From NCBI GenBank assembly GCA_002494495.1, contig DACB01000006.1, forward strand, positions 1 to 64,000: DNA of 64,000 nucleotides, given 5' to 3'. Source of the DNA: Methanobacterium sp. UBA294 (lineage in GTDB: Archaea > Methanobacteriota > Methanobacteria > Methanobacteriales > Methanobacteriaceae). This document shows, piece after piece, positions 1-8,441 of this stretch (the stretch's first letter is position 1; every line of letters begins with the position of its first letter). The notes beneath the pieces were generated by a model. The model did no database searches. It was not told the DNA's origin and worked only from the letters and a program-made list of their open reading frames with translations. The position numbers and the translations under genes were made by a program.

Positions 1-381
1 ATTACAGTTCTGATCCAATTACATTAAATTAATCCAATTTCATCAGATTATTTGCAATTTGTCAGATTGTAAGTTGCTTATTCCTATCTGGATATTTGAT
101 CTGATCCTTATCCTGATAAGTCGAACAATAAAAAAAGCTTTTAATTAAAAAGTTTTAACTCCGCCAGGTATGTTGATAGGAACTAGTTATAATTTTATGA
201 TATATAGGTGTTTAGGTTTATTGTGGTGATTGATATAAAATGGAAGAAGTATGTATTGAATAAAAATTTTTATAATAAATTTTAATAGATATTTAAAAAT
301 ATTATTACTATCCATTCCTTTCTGGTTCTAATTTCAAATAATATAGGCAGATTAAGTATTAATCTAGTTAAACTTCGTCCA
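1..381. other. Intergenic, no gene seen
   Basis: This AT-rich stretch lies downstream of the NifX-like gene. I see no open frame with a start and ribosome binding site and no tRNA-like fold. Short motifs related to CAGATT and CTGATCC recur in the first 120 bases but form no regular array. Any gene to the left of the window is not visible. Confidence 0.5.
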
Positions 382-717
382 TCAAAATTTAAGTGGTTTA
401 TTCATGAATTTATAATGTTTAATGTAACGGCCTAAAACTTCATCGATGGTTCCATCATCCTCAACTACGGTTTTATCCATCTTCTTAAGCGCAGGTTTGG
501 CATTTACACCTATCTGCATACAGATAATTACATCCGAATCTTTTACCACATTTAATGATTTTTCCCATTGATGTTTTTCTCCAGGTACCTTGGGAGAATC
601 CCTTATTTCAATGAATTCCACTTTTTCCCCGTCAAATTCATATATAATAAATTTCTGGGCTTTACCAAAATGTTCAACATACTTTTCATTATCTGAGGAT
701 GCTATCGCTATTTTCAT
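382..717 (-). CDS. NifX/NifB-family (dinitrogenase iron-molybdenum cofactor biosynthesis domain) protein
   Basis: This 111-residue protein has the small fold of the NifX/NifB C-terminal family. It begins with a beta strand (KIAIASS), then the family's His-Phe-Gly segment at about residues 16-18, and has a glycine/Asp-rich middle. In nitrogen fixers such domains carry iron-molybdenum cofactor precursors. Methanogens hold many stand-alone copies without nif genes nearby, where the cargo is unknown. No nif gene is near, so a direct role in nitrogenase is not supported. It is followed on the same strand by the broken methyltransferase and the iron-sulfur flavoprotein, which fits a metal-cluster or redox neighbourhood. 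Family call is firm, function is not. Confidence 0.75.
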   Translation of the reverse strand: MKIAIASSDNEKYVEHFGKAQKFIIYEFDGEKVEFIEIRDSPKVPGEKHQWEKSLNVVKDSDVIICMQIGVNAKPALKKMDKTVVEDDGTIDEVLGRYIKHYKFMNKPLKF

Positions 718-738
718 TTATATCACTTATTTTTAAAT

Positions 739-1477
739 TCATTTGACTCCTACAAAGATAGGGCGTTCACCCGATACCAAAGTCCACTCCTTTTCTGTAA
801 AATCAGAATAGATAAAACACTCAAAGCCTGCTTCGGCCATGGAGTTAACTACCTCTTCTATTCCCAATACACCTAGTTTATGCTCATCGATATCCAAGTC
901 CAGCTTTCCGTCTTCTTTTATCAGGTATACGAAGTTTGCCTGGAATATCCCGTCTTCAAGGTGGGATTGGCAGATCCTGGCCAATTTCAGGTTATCATCA
1001 ACTACAGTGTCCACACTAACCAGTCCTTCGATCCAGTTTTCCTGGTTGATGCCGTAATCAAAGATTAAAACCCCACCTTCATTCAGGTGTGTGTAGAAGT
1101 TTTCAAGCGTCCCCTTAAACTCTTCTATGGTAGTGTTGTAGTTCATGGCACTGAACATGCAGATGAGTACGTCGAATTTTTCATTTAAATCTCAGTTCTT
1201 TCATATCGCCCTGGATAAAATTGTTATCAGGGAGCTTTTCACGGAATATCTTTAACATCTCAGGGTTTATATCCACTCCCAGAATATCAAAACCATCTCT
1301 AAGGAGTTGGGTATGCCTTCCTGTTCCACAAGCCATGTCCAATAGTTTATTACCTGCACTGGTTTTATGCCGTTCTACTACCCATTTTATAAAATCTCCC
1401 TCTATTTGAAGGTCAATTTTTTCATAAATCCTGTCATAGTATCTGGCAAATTTCCGATAAAGCTGTTCTTCTGTCAT
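739..1477 (-). pseudogene. Class I SAM-dependent methyltransferase, split by a frameshift
   Basis: Two adjacent minus-strand frames together make one methyltransferase of about 240 residues. The upstream part (1181-1477, 98 aa) has an N-terminal YDRIY segment and SAM motif I (LLDMACGTGRHT), then the motif II acidic residue (GVDINPEML) and GDMKEL. The downstream frame (739-1158) continues with FDVLICMFSAMNY, the usual post-motif of this family, and ends in a beta-rich C-terminal domain. The first frame stops at a TGA just after RFK. A one-base change near 1181-1190 would join the frames as RFK then EKFDVLIC. Either the gene is broken or the base call is wrong. A programmed shift is less likely because no clear slippery site with a structure is seen. 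Confidence 0.75.
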
Positions 1478-1480
1478 TTT

Positions 1481-1528
1481 TTAAGAGTTTAAGAATTAAA
1501 TTTTTTTTAAGAGTAAGAATTAAATTTA
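1481..1528. repeat. Imperfect direct repeat upstream of the methyltransferase
   Basis: Two copies of a motif TTAAGAGT(TT)AAGAATTAAATTT lie at 1481-1503 and 1508-1528. They differ by a two-base gap. They sit just upstream of the methyltransferase start and downstream of the flavoprotein gene, so they may be simple slippage in AT-rich DNA. Confidence 0.5.
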
Positions 1529-1535
1529 AATAACT

Positions 1536-2102
1536 TTACTCATTTATTTTCTTGATCAATGCAGCTACATTGTATCCAAATCGGCGTATTGTGTTCATAC
1601 CTTCTTCATCATCCTGCACTTCTCCAGGGGCATGGCCAAAGACCATATTCCAGTAGGTGGAGCCTGCAACAATCATGTCATTGATGAAGAAGAACATCAA
1701 CATCTCTTGCAGTGTAGAGGTATGTCCACCTCTCCGGGCTACTGCTATGGGTCCGCCCACCTTCCAGGATAAGAAGTTATCATTTGCACCTGATACCTTT
1801 CCAATCCTTTGTAAGGCGGACATTACATCTCCCCGGGCAGTTCCGAAATAGACGGGCGTGCCTACAATTAATCCTTCAGCTTCTCTGAGTTTGGCGATTA
1901 TAGAGTTTAAATCGTCTTTGATGCTGCATTCTCCCAGGTCCTCACATTTTCCACAAGCAATGCATGATTCGATTTTTTTACCCACAAAGGGTATTATCTC
2001 TACTTCCAGTCCCTGATCTTCTATTACACCAGCACATTCCTCCAGTACCTGGTAGGTATTTCCGCTTGGTCGTGGGCTACCGCACAATAAGATTACTTTC
2101 AT
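1536..2102 (-). CDS. Iron-sulfur flavoprotein (Isf) / NADPH-dependent FMN reductase family
   Basis: The 188-residue protein has a flavodoxin-like fold. The FMN phosphate loop GSPRPSGNT is at residues 8-16. A compact cluster of cysteines follows at Cys47, Cys50, Cys53 and Cys59, spaced CX2CX2CX5C, which is the [4Fe-4S] motif of methanogen iron-sulfur flavoproteins. GTPVYFGTARG near residue 107 is the second flavin loop. Isf proteins move electrons between ferredoxin and acceptors such as O2 or H2O2 and are linked to oxidative stress. The start is the ATG at 2102, preceded by a GAGGA motif. It could instead be a less specific quinone or FMN reductase, but the cysteine motif favours Isf. Confidence 0.85.
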   Translation of the reverse strand: MKVILLCGSPRPSGNTYQVLEECAGVIEDQGLEVEIIPFVGKKIESCIACGKCEDLGECSIKDDLNSIIAKLREAEGLIVGTPVYFGTARGDVMSALQRIGKVSGANDNFLSWKVGGPIAVARRGGHTSTLQEMLMFFFINDMIVAGSTYWNMVFGHAPGEVQDDEEGMNTIRRFGYNVAALIKKINE

Positions 2103-2158
2103 AGGTATCCTCTCCTCGAATATTTTGATTTTTTTATTATTTATAGATTATATAATAT

Positions 2159-3355
2159 TTATTCATCATTTTTGGAACCGGAAAGACCCAGATAATCGGC
2201 TAATACATTGACAGTTGATCCCTGCAGCAAGGCAGAGGTTATGGTTACGAAGAAAACGATGTTGAAGATCATGTTAGCACTGTTGAGTCCAGCTGCAATG
2301 GGGAATGTGGCCAGGATGATGGGAACTGCACCACGGATACCTACCAATGAAATGAATATTTGATCTTTAGCTGGAACCTTGAATGGTAAAAGACATAGAA
2401 CGACTGCAAGAGGTCTTGCAACCAGGATAAGGAAAAATGAGATTATAAGCCCTACACCAATTACAGGAACAATTTGGGAAGGGAATACCAGCAGCCCCAG
2501 GGTTATAAACATGATTATTTGCATTAACCATGCAATTCCATCGAAAAATTGTATTTGAGTCTTTTTATGTTCAAATCTACTATTTCCCAAAATTAATGCA
2601 GCAATATAGACACTTATAAGACCATTCCCACCTACTAAGTAAGATACTGAAAAAGTCAGGATGGCCATTGCCATGGTACGGATAGGATAAAGTGCTGGTA
2701 TATGAAGTGAGACTTTATTTGTAACAAAAACCATTCCTTTCCCAAATACAACACCTAAAATAGCTCCCAGACTTAATGATTTAATCAGCAATATGAAGGC
2801 TGATTCAATGGAGGTGGTAGGATTCAGGATAAGGAATATTATGGTAGTGGTCAAGAAGTAGGCCATAGGGTCGTTGGATGCACTTTCAAATTCTAGGGTT
2901 GGTTCTAAATTATGTTTTAGTTTTTGTTTACCACGGGACCTGAAGATGGCGAATACTGCTGCAGCATCTGTTGATGAAACTATGGAACCGATTAACAAGG
3001 ATTCCATGAAGGTAAAATCAGTGATCCAGTTAATGAAAAATCCTAAAGCAATGGCTGTGATAAAAACACCTATTGTAGAAAGTAAAATTCCCCTCCCTAA
3101 GATTGGTTTTACTTCTTTCCATTTGGTGTCCAATCCACCAGAGAATATGATAAAGACCAGGGCTATATTACCAATGAACTGTGCAATGGTAGAATCATCA
3201 AAATATATCCCGCCTATACCTTCTGAACCAGCTAACATCCCTAGCACGAGAAATAAGATTAATGAGGGGATTCCTAATTTAGATGAGACCTTACTTAATA
3301 GTATACTGATTAAGAGTAAAAAAGACCCAATAAAAATCGATTGTTCTGTGAGCAT
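2159..3355 (-). CDS. CPA1-family cation/proton antiporter (NhaP2/CvrA-like)
   Basis: This is a membrane protein of about 400 residues with some 12 hydrophobic segments, typical of monovalent cation:proton antiporters. The N-terminal MLTEQSIFIGSFLLL stretch and the later SIVSSTDAAAVF segment, holding the conserved Thr-Asp of the ion path, match the NhaP2/CvrA group. The LVGIRGAVPIILA segment near residue 340 is also characteristic. It lacks the C-terminal TrkA-C domain that many NhaP2 proteins carry, so it appears to be the bare transport unit. I place the start at the ATG at 3355. A TTG at 3382 would add nine residues. It probably exchanges Na+ or K+ for H+; the ion cannot be read from sequence. 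Confidence 0.85.
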   Translation of the reverse strand: MLTEQSIFIGSFLLLISILLSKVSSKLGIPSLILFLVLGMLAGSEGIGGIYFDDSTIAQFIGNIALVFIIFSGGLDTKWKEVKPILGRGILLSTIGVFITAIALGFFINWITDFTFMESLLIGSIVSSTDAAAVFAIFRSRGKQKLKHNLEPTLEFESASNDPMAYFLTTTIIFLILNPTTSIESAFILLIKSLSLGAILGVVFGKGMVFVTNKVSLHIPALYPIRTMAMAILTFSVSYLVGGNGLISVYIAALILGNSRFEHKKTQIQFFDGIAWLMQIIMFITLGLLVFPSQIVPVIGVGLIISFFLILVARPLAVVLCLLPFKVPAKDQIFISLVGIRGAVPIILATFPIAAGLNSANMIFNIVFFVTITSALLQGSTVNVLADYLGLSGSKNDE

Positions 3356-3382
3356 ATTTACTGTATCCCTACTGATTATCAA

Positions 3383-3739
3383 TTCATTATAAAATGGTTA
3401 TTAATTCCATATTTACTTCAATTCTTATAATCATGAAAAAAATCAGTAATAAAAATTTTTTATAATAATATCTACATTAAAATTTATCTAACACAGTTTA
3501 TAACTGTTTTCCATCATTATAAATAATTATTAAAAAGTCATATAATCACTGGATTATGAATTGAATTTTGAAAGAATTTATATGATTTATTTCTTAAATT
3601 GAAGGATTATAATTTAATATTTTTTACTTTTAACCATTTAGTGCCTTATTTTATTAATTTTACATTTGTGAAAGCTTCAAAAGCAAAAAAAAGTAACTTT
3701 TATCTTATTCATAAACCAATATATTACTGAGGTGATTAT
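3383..3739. other. Divergent intergenic region between antiporter and DUF2193 operon
   Basis: About 360 bases, very AT-rich, separate two divergently transcribed units, so promoters for both should lie here. No open frame is credible. A strong GAGGTGAT ribosome binding site sits just before the ATG at 3740. TATA-like stretches abound, and I cannot single out one with confidence. Confidence 0.5.
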
Positions 3740-5239
3740 ATGGTGGAATTATATGAAAAAATGGTTAAAGAAGCTTTAATGGCTCAAAAAGCAGATGTTG
3801 AAACTGTTAAAAAATATAGAGGTCAGGAATTCAAAATTGAACACACAAAGTCCTATGTCGACGTTGCAAACAAGATGGAAGCCGTGGATGGTCAGAGTGA
3901 ATCGGTTTTAAATCTTCATAAGAAATCCATAAATGTTCATTTTGAAACGCTGACTGGATTAACCGATAAAGTAAGACCAGAAGATGACCCATTTGTAGAA
4001 CATTATCAGACACCAGCTATCTTAGAAATCTTGTATGATGAAGATGAGGATTTTAAAGCCAGCATGGACAAATTTATAGATGCCATAGGAAAAAATGAAT
4101 CCATGATAGGTCTTGAAGTAGTCAGGAGATACGGCGGTTTTTACGGACCTACATGTGTAGTTGATTTTGCTCTGATACCTGGTAGTACCAGTAACGTGGT
4201 AAATCAGATATTACAAACTGTAGATATTCCAGTCCACCACAAACAGGCCATACTATCCTCAAAATCTTGGGGAATGAACACTTCATATGGGATTGGTGAG
4301 GTCTTTGCCAACCAAATAGAGGCTGGAGATACACTTACTGAAGCTCTTAAAAAAGAGATTGAAATGGTAAAATTAATGTATGAGACTCCTATAGATGCAC
4401 AGGCAAAATTGATGGATTCGCTTGGTCAAAAATCATTTGATGTAAGAAAATACATGTCTCAGTACAAAGACAATATGAAGAAGACAATTCAAGAAGCAAT
4501 TAATGATGAAGTCCACTACGGTAATATAGTAACCGTACCAGCCTACTGTGTAGGAGACATCTCCCACCACATATCACAATCAACTTACAATATGTGTAAA
4601 GACGATGTTGTAATGGCTGTAATCGATGCAACAACAGATGTGATTGAATCAACACTTAATAATGCTGTAAAAGATATTAAAAATGAAAATCAGCTGTTAT
4701 CACTAGCAACAGGATCATCTGCATGTGCAGTTGAATATATCCTGGAGTTAGATGGTTTTAATGCTCCAACAGTAGTCGAACTTTTAACCAGAAGGTTCCA
4801 CAACTACGTGCAACAGTATCCAACCAGAGGCGCCGCTATAGAGCTACATAACTGTGACTTTATGGACATGATCTACCGTGGATGGGAACATCTGGACAAT
4901 GAAAGGAAAAACATGAATGGTTCAGCAGGAAAATTACAACCCAAAATAGCTGGATTTAAAGTGGACCTAGACCCAATAGGTGAAAATGAAGTACTCATGA
5001 ACCCACAACGTTACACATACCCCGCATGTCCTATGACCGTCAGATTTTCAGCATTAATGAGATTGGCAGATTACCCATGTCTCTTAACCAGTGAACCAAT
5101 AACTGCCACCATGATGACAAATATAATAGCACTGAACAAGGAAACACCTGCATCACCAGCCAGAACATGTAAAAATTGTGCATCTGCATCCTTAGTTGAC
5201 TTCAGACACTCCTACTGTCAGTGGAAAGAGGCCGTATAA
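3740..5239 (+). CDS. DUF2193 domain protein, enzyme-like, function unknown
   Basis: The 499-residue protein matches my memory of the DUF2193 family, found mainly in methanogens and a few other anaerobes. It is soluble with no signal peptide. It is rich in conserved-looking Cys and His: AYCVGDISHH near residue 270, GSSACAVEY near 328, ELHNCDFMD near 370, YPACPM near 430, DYPCLLT near 447, and a C-terminal CKNC plus a last Cys four residues before the end. That pattern suggests a metal or cluster enzyme, but this is inference. The start is fixed by GAGGTGAT five bases before ATG. It heads an operon with a zinc-binding DUF2180 protein and the aquaporin. The last codons and stop are duplicated immediately downstream. 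Confidence 0.75.
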   Translation: MVELYEKMVKEALMAQKADVETVKKYRGQEFKIEHTKSYVDVANKMEAVDGQSESVLNLHKKSINVHFETLTGLTDKVRPEDDPFVEHYQTPAILEILYDEDEDFKASMDKFIDAIGKNESMIGLEVVRRYGGFYGPTCVVDFALIPGSTSNVVNQILQTVDIPVHHKQAILSSKSWGMNTSYGIGEVFANQIEAGDTLTEALKKEIEMVKLMYETPIDAQAKLMDSLGQKSFDVRKYMSQYKDNMKKTIQEAINDEVHYGNIVTVPAYCVGDISHHISQSTYNMCKDDVVMAVIDATTDVIESTLNNAVKDIKNENQLLSLATGSSACAVEYILELDGFNAPTVVELLTRRFHNYVQQYPTRGAAIELHNCDFMDMIYRGWEHLDNERKNMNGSAGKLQPKIAGFKVDLDPIGENEVLMNPQRYTYPACPMTVRFSALMRLADYPCLLTSEPITATMMTNIIALNKETPASPARTCKNCASASLVDFRHSYCQWKEAV

Positions 5240-5263
5240 GTCAGTGGAAAGAGGTCGTATAAA
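5218..5263. repeat. 23-bp tandem duplication spanning the DUF2193 stop codon
   Basis: The unit TCAGTGGAAAGAGG(C/T)CGTATAA plus one base occurs at 5218-5240 and again at 5241-5263, with two differences. The first copy encodes the last residues QWKEAV and the stop. The second would encode QWKEVV and another stop in a shifted position, but it is untranslated. The copy lies between the stop and the GGAGG of the next gene. Confidence 0.9.
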
Positions 5264-5282
5264 ATACGTAGGAGGGTAATTT

Positions 5283-5492
5283 ATGAAATGCTACATGTGT
5301 AATCTGGAAGGCAAAGAAACAGATGCAGTGGCAATATGCATTGTCTGTGGAATGGGCCTTTGTATGGACCACGTTATAAGAGAAGAAATTGAAGTCTGGG
5401 AGGGCGGATTCCCCCTTCCCAGCAAAAAACAGGAACACACATTACCTAGAATCTTGTGTAAATGGTGTTACAATGCGCTTAAAGTAGATTAA
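5283..5492 (+). CDS. DUF2180 family zinc-binding protein
   Basis: This 69-residue protein has four CXXC-like elements: MKCYMCNLEG at the start, AICIVCGMGLC in the middle with CMDH following, and ILCKWCYNA near the end. They can form two zinc sites, as in small treble-clef or B-box-like modules. It belongs to the DUF2180 family of methanogens, whose role is unknown. A GGAGGG site lies seven bases upstream of the ATG. It is encoded between DUF2193 and aqpM with short gaps, so the three are very likely co-transcribed. Confidence 0.8.
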   Translation: MKCYMCNLEGKETDAVAICIVCGMGLCMDHVIREEIEVWEGGFPLPSKKQEHTLPRILCKWCYNALKVD

Positions 5493-5505
5493 CAAAAGTG
5501 ATAAT

Positions 5506-6285
5506 ATGATTTCACTAAAAAAACGGTTTTTTGCAGAATTAATCGGGACATTTTTCCTGGTTTTCATAGGCACAGGGGCGGCTGTCATTACCCTGATGAT
5601 CAGTCAAGGATCAACACCACCCAACTCATTTAACATAGGAATAGGTGCATTAGGTGGTTTAGGTGATTGGCTTGCTATTGGTTTGGCTTTTGGTCTTACA
5701 GTGGCAGTTTTAATTTATGCAATTGGTCATATTTCAGGTTGTCATATAAACCCGGCAGTGACCATTGCCCTATGGGCAACCAAGAAATTCCCTGGAAACG
5801 AGGTCATACCTTATATTGTAGCCCAACTTATAGGTGCTTCAATTGCAAGCTTCCTATTAGCAGGAGTGCTGGGTATGGCTGCAGTTACAGTTGGTGGCCT
5901 GGGTGCAACCAGTCCATTTGAAGGGATAGGATACACACAAGCAATAATAGCAGAAATGGTAGGTACTTTCCTATTGATGTTTGTACTTATGGGAACAGCA
6001 ATTGATAAAAGAGCAACCCCTGGATTTGCTGGACTATCAATTGGTTTGACAGTTGCTGCAGTAATCACTACATTAGGTAACATCACAGGAGCATCAATCA
6101 ATCCAGCCAGGACTTTTGGACCTTATTTAGGTAATCTGATCCTGGGAGGTACAAACCTCTGGGGTGATTATCTCATATATTTGATAGGACCAATAGTAGG
6201 GGCAGTTTTAGCAGCATTTATCTACCAGTACATATCTTCAGAAGAAAAACTACCTGCAGGAAGAACAATTAGGGAAAGGGAATAA
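5506..6285 (+). CDS. aqpM: Aquaporin AqpM (MIP family channel)
   Basis: This 259-residue MIP channel has six membrane segments and two half-helices with NPA motifs at residues 82-84 (HINPAVT) and 199-201 (SINPART). It is very close to the Methanothermobacter AqpM sequence as I know it, including SFNIGIGALGGLGDW in the first extracellular loop and the ISGCHINPA segment with Ile and Gly near the selectivity filter. AqpM passes water and, less well, glycerol; uptake of CO2 or H2S has been proposed. The GTGAT site precedes the ATG. It is the last gene of the DUF2193 operon, and a T-rich stretch follows it between the two convergent genes. Confidence 0.95.
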   Translation: MISLKKRFFAELIGTFFLVFIGTGAAVITLMISQGSTPPNSFNIGIGALGGLGDWLAIGLAFGLTVAVLIYAIGHISGCHINPAVTIALWATKKFPGNEVIPYIVAQLIGASIASFLLAGVLGMAAVTVGGLGATSPFEGIGYTQAIIAEMVGTFLLMFVLMGTAIDKRATPGFAGLSIGLTVAAVITTLGNITGASINPARTFGPYLGNLILGGTNLWGDYLIYLIGPIVGAVLAAFIYQYISSEEKLPAGRTIRERE

Positions 6286-7161
6286 TCAATCCCTTTGGTT
6301 CCTTTTTTTATTTAGTTTTAATTTTTTTTGCTTATCAAATTTAAAAATAAACCATTCAATAAGGTCACTAGCGATGCTAATTTTTGATGGATACTGTAGA
6401 ATTTCATTTGGTGAAAACCAATGGGCTTCAATTATTTCATTCCCATCCACATTTATCTCCTGGCTTTCATAATCAGCTGTAAATCCTACCATCAGTGAAT
6501 GGGGGAAGGGCCAAGATTGGCTACCGAAATATTTGATATTTTTAACCTTCAAACCCACTTCTTCCATGGTTTCCCTCTCAACAGCCTCTTTTAGGGTTTC
6601 TCCGGGCTCTACAAATCCAGCAATAAGACCGTACATATCTTCACGATACCTGTGTTTGGCCATGAGGAGCTTACCATCTTTTATGATGGCGGTGATCACT
6701 GCTGGGGAGAGACGGACGAAACTTTTAAACCCGCATTCAGGGCAGATCTTGGCCATTTCATAAGTTGAAGTTTCAGTTTCAGCCCCACATCGGCCACAGA
6801 ACTGATGGTCCCTATCCCAACGCACCGTCTGAAGAGCCTTACCTGCCAGTAGGAAGATATCTTCATCCAAAACTTCATATATGGACATTAAATCTCGAAA
6901 TTCCATTTCATCTGGTGATTCTGTTCCTGGCTCTAGTTCTGCAGAATAGCAAAATTTTCCTTCTAAAGTACCCAGGTACTGTGTTCTTATGGGTGTAATC
7001 TCCAATTCTTCTAGGGTACCATAAGGAATGCTGATGCCTGTTTCTGTGACCTTTGCCAGCATTTTATAATCTTTGAAAATGAACCAGAAGCTTGGAGTAT
7101 TGGTTACATCTTTAGGAATGTTGGCTGGTTTGTATTTTTTGTAAATACTTTCTCTTGCCAT
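6286..7161 (-). CDS. nudC: NAD(+)/NADH diphosphatase (NudC-like Nudix hydrolase)
   Basis: The 291-residue protein has the NudC layout: an N-terminal domain, a four-Cys zinc ribbon (CGRCG then CPECG) near residues 122-145, then a Nudix domain. The Nudix box GX5EX7REXXEEXG is complete (GFVEPGE through REtmEEvG). Shortly after it comes SQSWPFPHS, the family hallmark SQPWPFPxS with one Pro to Ser change, which specifies dinucleotide substrates. The enzyme splits NADH to NMNH and AMP. In bacteria NudC also removes NAD caps from RNA; no evidence here for that. The gene ends against the end of aqpM on the other strand. No strong ribosome binding site is visible before the ATG. Confidence 0.92.
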   Translation of the reverse strand: MARESIYKKYKPANIPKDVTNTPSFWFIFKDYKMLAKVTETGISIPYGTLEELEITPIRTQYLGTLEGKFCYSAELEPGTESPDEMEFRDLMSIYEVLDEDIFLLAGKALQTVRWDRDHQFCGRCGAETETSTYEMAKICPECGFKSFVRLSPAVITAIIKDGKLLMAKHRYREDMYGLIAGFVEPGETLKEAVERETMEEVGLKVKNIKYFGSQSWPFPHSLMVGFTADYESQEINVDGNEIIEAHWFSPNEILQYPSKISIASDLIEWFIFKFDKQKKLKLNKKRNQRD

Positions 7162-7235
7162 AGGTAATGATGGTCTATCCTTTGATAAATAATTATTTTA
7201 TCCATGATTGTATGTAGAAAACTATTCGAATTTTT

Positions 7236-7889
7236 TTAAAGCTTAGTAAGGGCAATCTTTGCTGCATTCTGTTCTGCTTCTTTCTTACTTCCACCGGTGC
7301 CTTTTCCAAATATCTCACTATTAATTTTTACAGCCATGGTGAAAGTTTTGTTATGTGGGGGTCCTTCATCCTTGATTAAAACATAGGAAACAGTCCAATT
7401 ATCCTGATCACATAATTCTTTTAATTCAGATTTATAATCATAAAAGAACACGTCCTGATTCTTTATATGGGGTATTACAGTCTGATTTAGAAATTTTTTC
7501 ACTACTTCCAGTCCCTGATCAAGGTATAATGCTCCGATAAATGCTTCAAAGACATCGCTTTTAACAGAATCCGTCTCCCTACTGGTTAGCTCTGCTCCAA
7601 CACCAAATTTTATATACTCATCCAGGCCTAATTCGGTGGAATAAGTGTAAAGTGCCTGTTTGCATACGTAATTAGAACGCATACGGGTTAAATGTCCTTC
7701 GGTTAAATATGGATTAAGTTTGTATAAGAATTCAGATACCACCAGATCCAGTACTGCATCTCCTAGGAATTCTAACCTTTCATAACATTCGTTTATGTTA
7801 TTCTCATTGGAGTAAGATTCATGGAGGAAGGCTAGCTCGTAAAGATGAGTGTTTAAGGGTTGGATTTTAAATTTTTTAAGTATATCCAT
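7236..7889 (-). CDS. rnc: Ribonuclease III
   Basis: This 217-residue protein has a full RNase III layout. The signature ERLEFLGDAVLD is at about residues 37-48, with Glu40 and Asp44 as metal ligands, and the second acidic pair lies in SDVFEAFIGALYLDQG near residues 110-125. A double-stranded RNA-binding domain fills residues 150-217, ending in GGSKKEAEQNAAKIAL. It would cut double-stranded RNA. RNase III is common in bacteria and uncommon in archaea, being known mainly from some methanogens, so ancient transfer is likely. No ribosome binding site is seen before the ATG, and the message may be leaderless. Confidence 0.95.
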   Translation of the reverse strand: MDILKKFKIQPLNTHLYELAFLHESYSNENNINECYERLEFLGDAVLDLVVSEFLYKLNPYLTEGHLTRMRSNYVCKQALYTYSTELGLDEYIKFGVGAELTSRETDSVKSDVFEAFIGALYLDQGLEVVKKFLNQTVIPHIKNQDVFFYDYKSELKELCDQDNWTVSYVLIKDEGPPHNKTFTMAVKINSEIFGKGTGGSKKEAEQNAAKIALTKL

Positions 7890-7995
7890 ATTATCTAATA
7901 GTTTTCAGAGTTATTAAGTATAAATTTTAATCAATTCGGATATCTTAATTAACAAATAGTAAGATTTATTTAACATAATGTAAAGTATTATTTAC

Positions 7996-8439
7996 ATGAG
8001 TTTCTTTGAATTAAATAAAAAATTAGCATTCATAATTTATATTATCCTAGACACCGTACTTGTAGCAATAGGAATGGGTGTTCCTATTTTAAATATAATA
8101 CTGGGATTTCCATTGGGATGGTATATTGCAAAGAGAATATACAGATCCAAAAGAGATTTAGTGGAAAATTTAGGTGACATATTAATATATTCCATATACA
8201 CATCTTTGGCCACATTTATATGGATGATAATTATATGGGGACCGATTAGTACCATGTTAATGAACCCCAATGAGGATTTTGTCCATTTTGGCATCCCCAT
8301 GATACTTTATGATCCAAAAATAAGCTTTATTGGATGGATCATTCTAATCGTATTCATATCTCCGTTCTTACAATTACTTACTACTGTATTTACTGCACAT
8401 GTAACTTTATGGAGGTCTAATATAACAATAGGTGAATAA
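7996..8439 (+). CDS. Hypothetical membrane protein, four predicted helices
   Basis: I do not recognise this 147-residue protein. It has about four hydrophobic segments: near residues 12-32, 56-78, 112-130 and a weaker C-terminal one, with a short basic loop (KRIYRSKRDL) after the first pair. A CDS is supported by length and by the next gene starting only two bases after its stop, which implies translational coupling. The pair resembles small membrane proteins that accompany HTH regulators. Confidence 0.6.
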   Translation: MSFFELNKKLAFIIYIILDTVLVAIGMGVPILNIILGFPLGWYIAKRIYRSKRDLVENLGDILIYSIYTSLATFIWMIIIWGPISTMLMNPNEDFVHFGIPMILYDPKISFIGWIILIVFISPFLQLLTTVFTAHVTLWRSNITIGE

Positions 8440-8441
8440 TT

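Noticed and set aside
2874..3392. Long plus-strand frame opposite the antiporter
   Set aside because: It is the antisense shadow of the membrane protein and has no credible RBS or domain.
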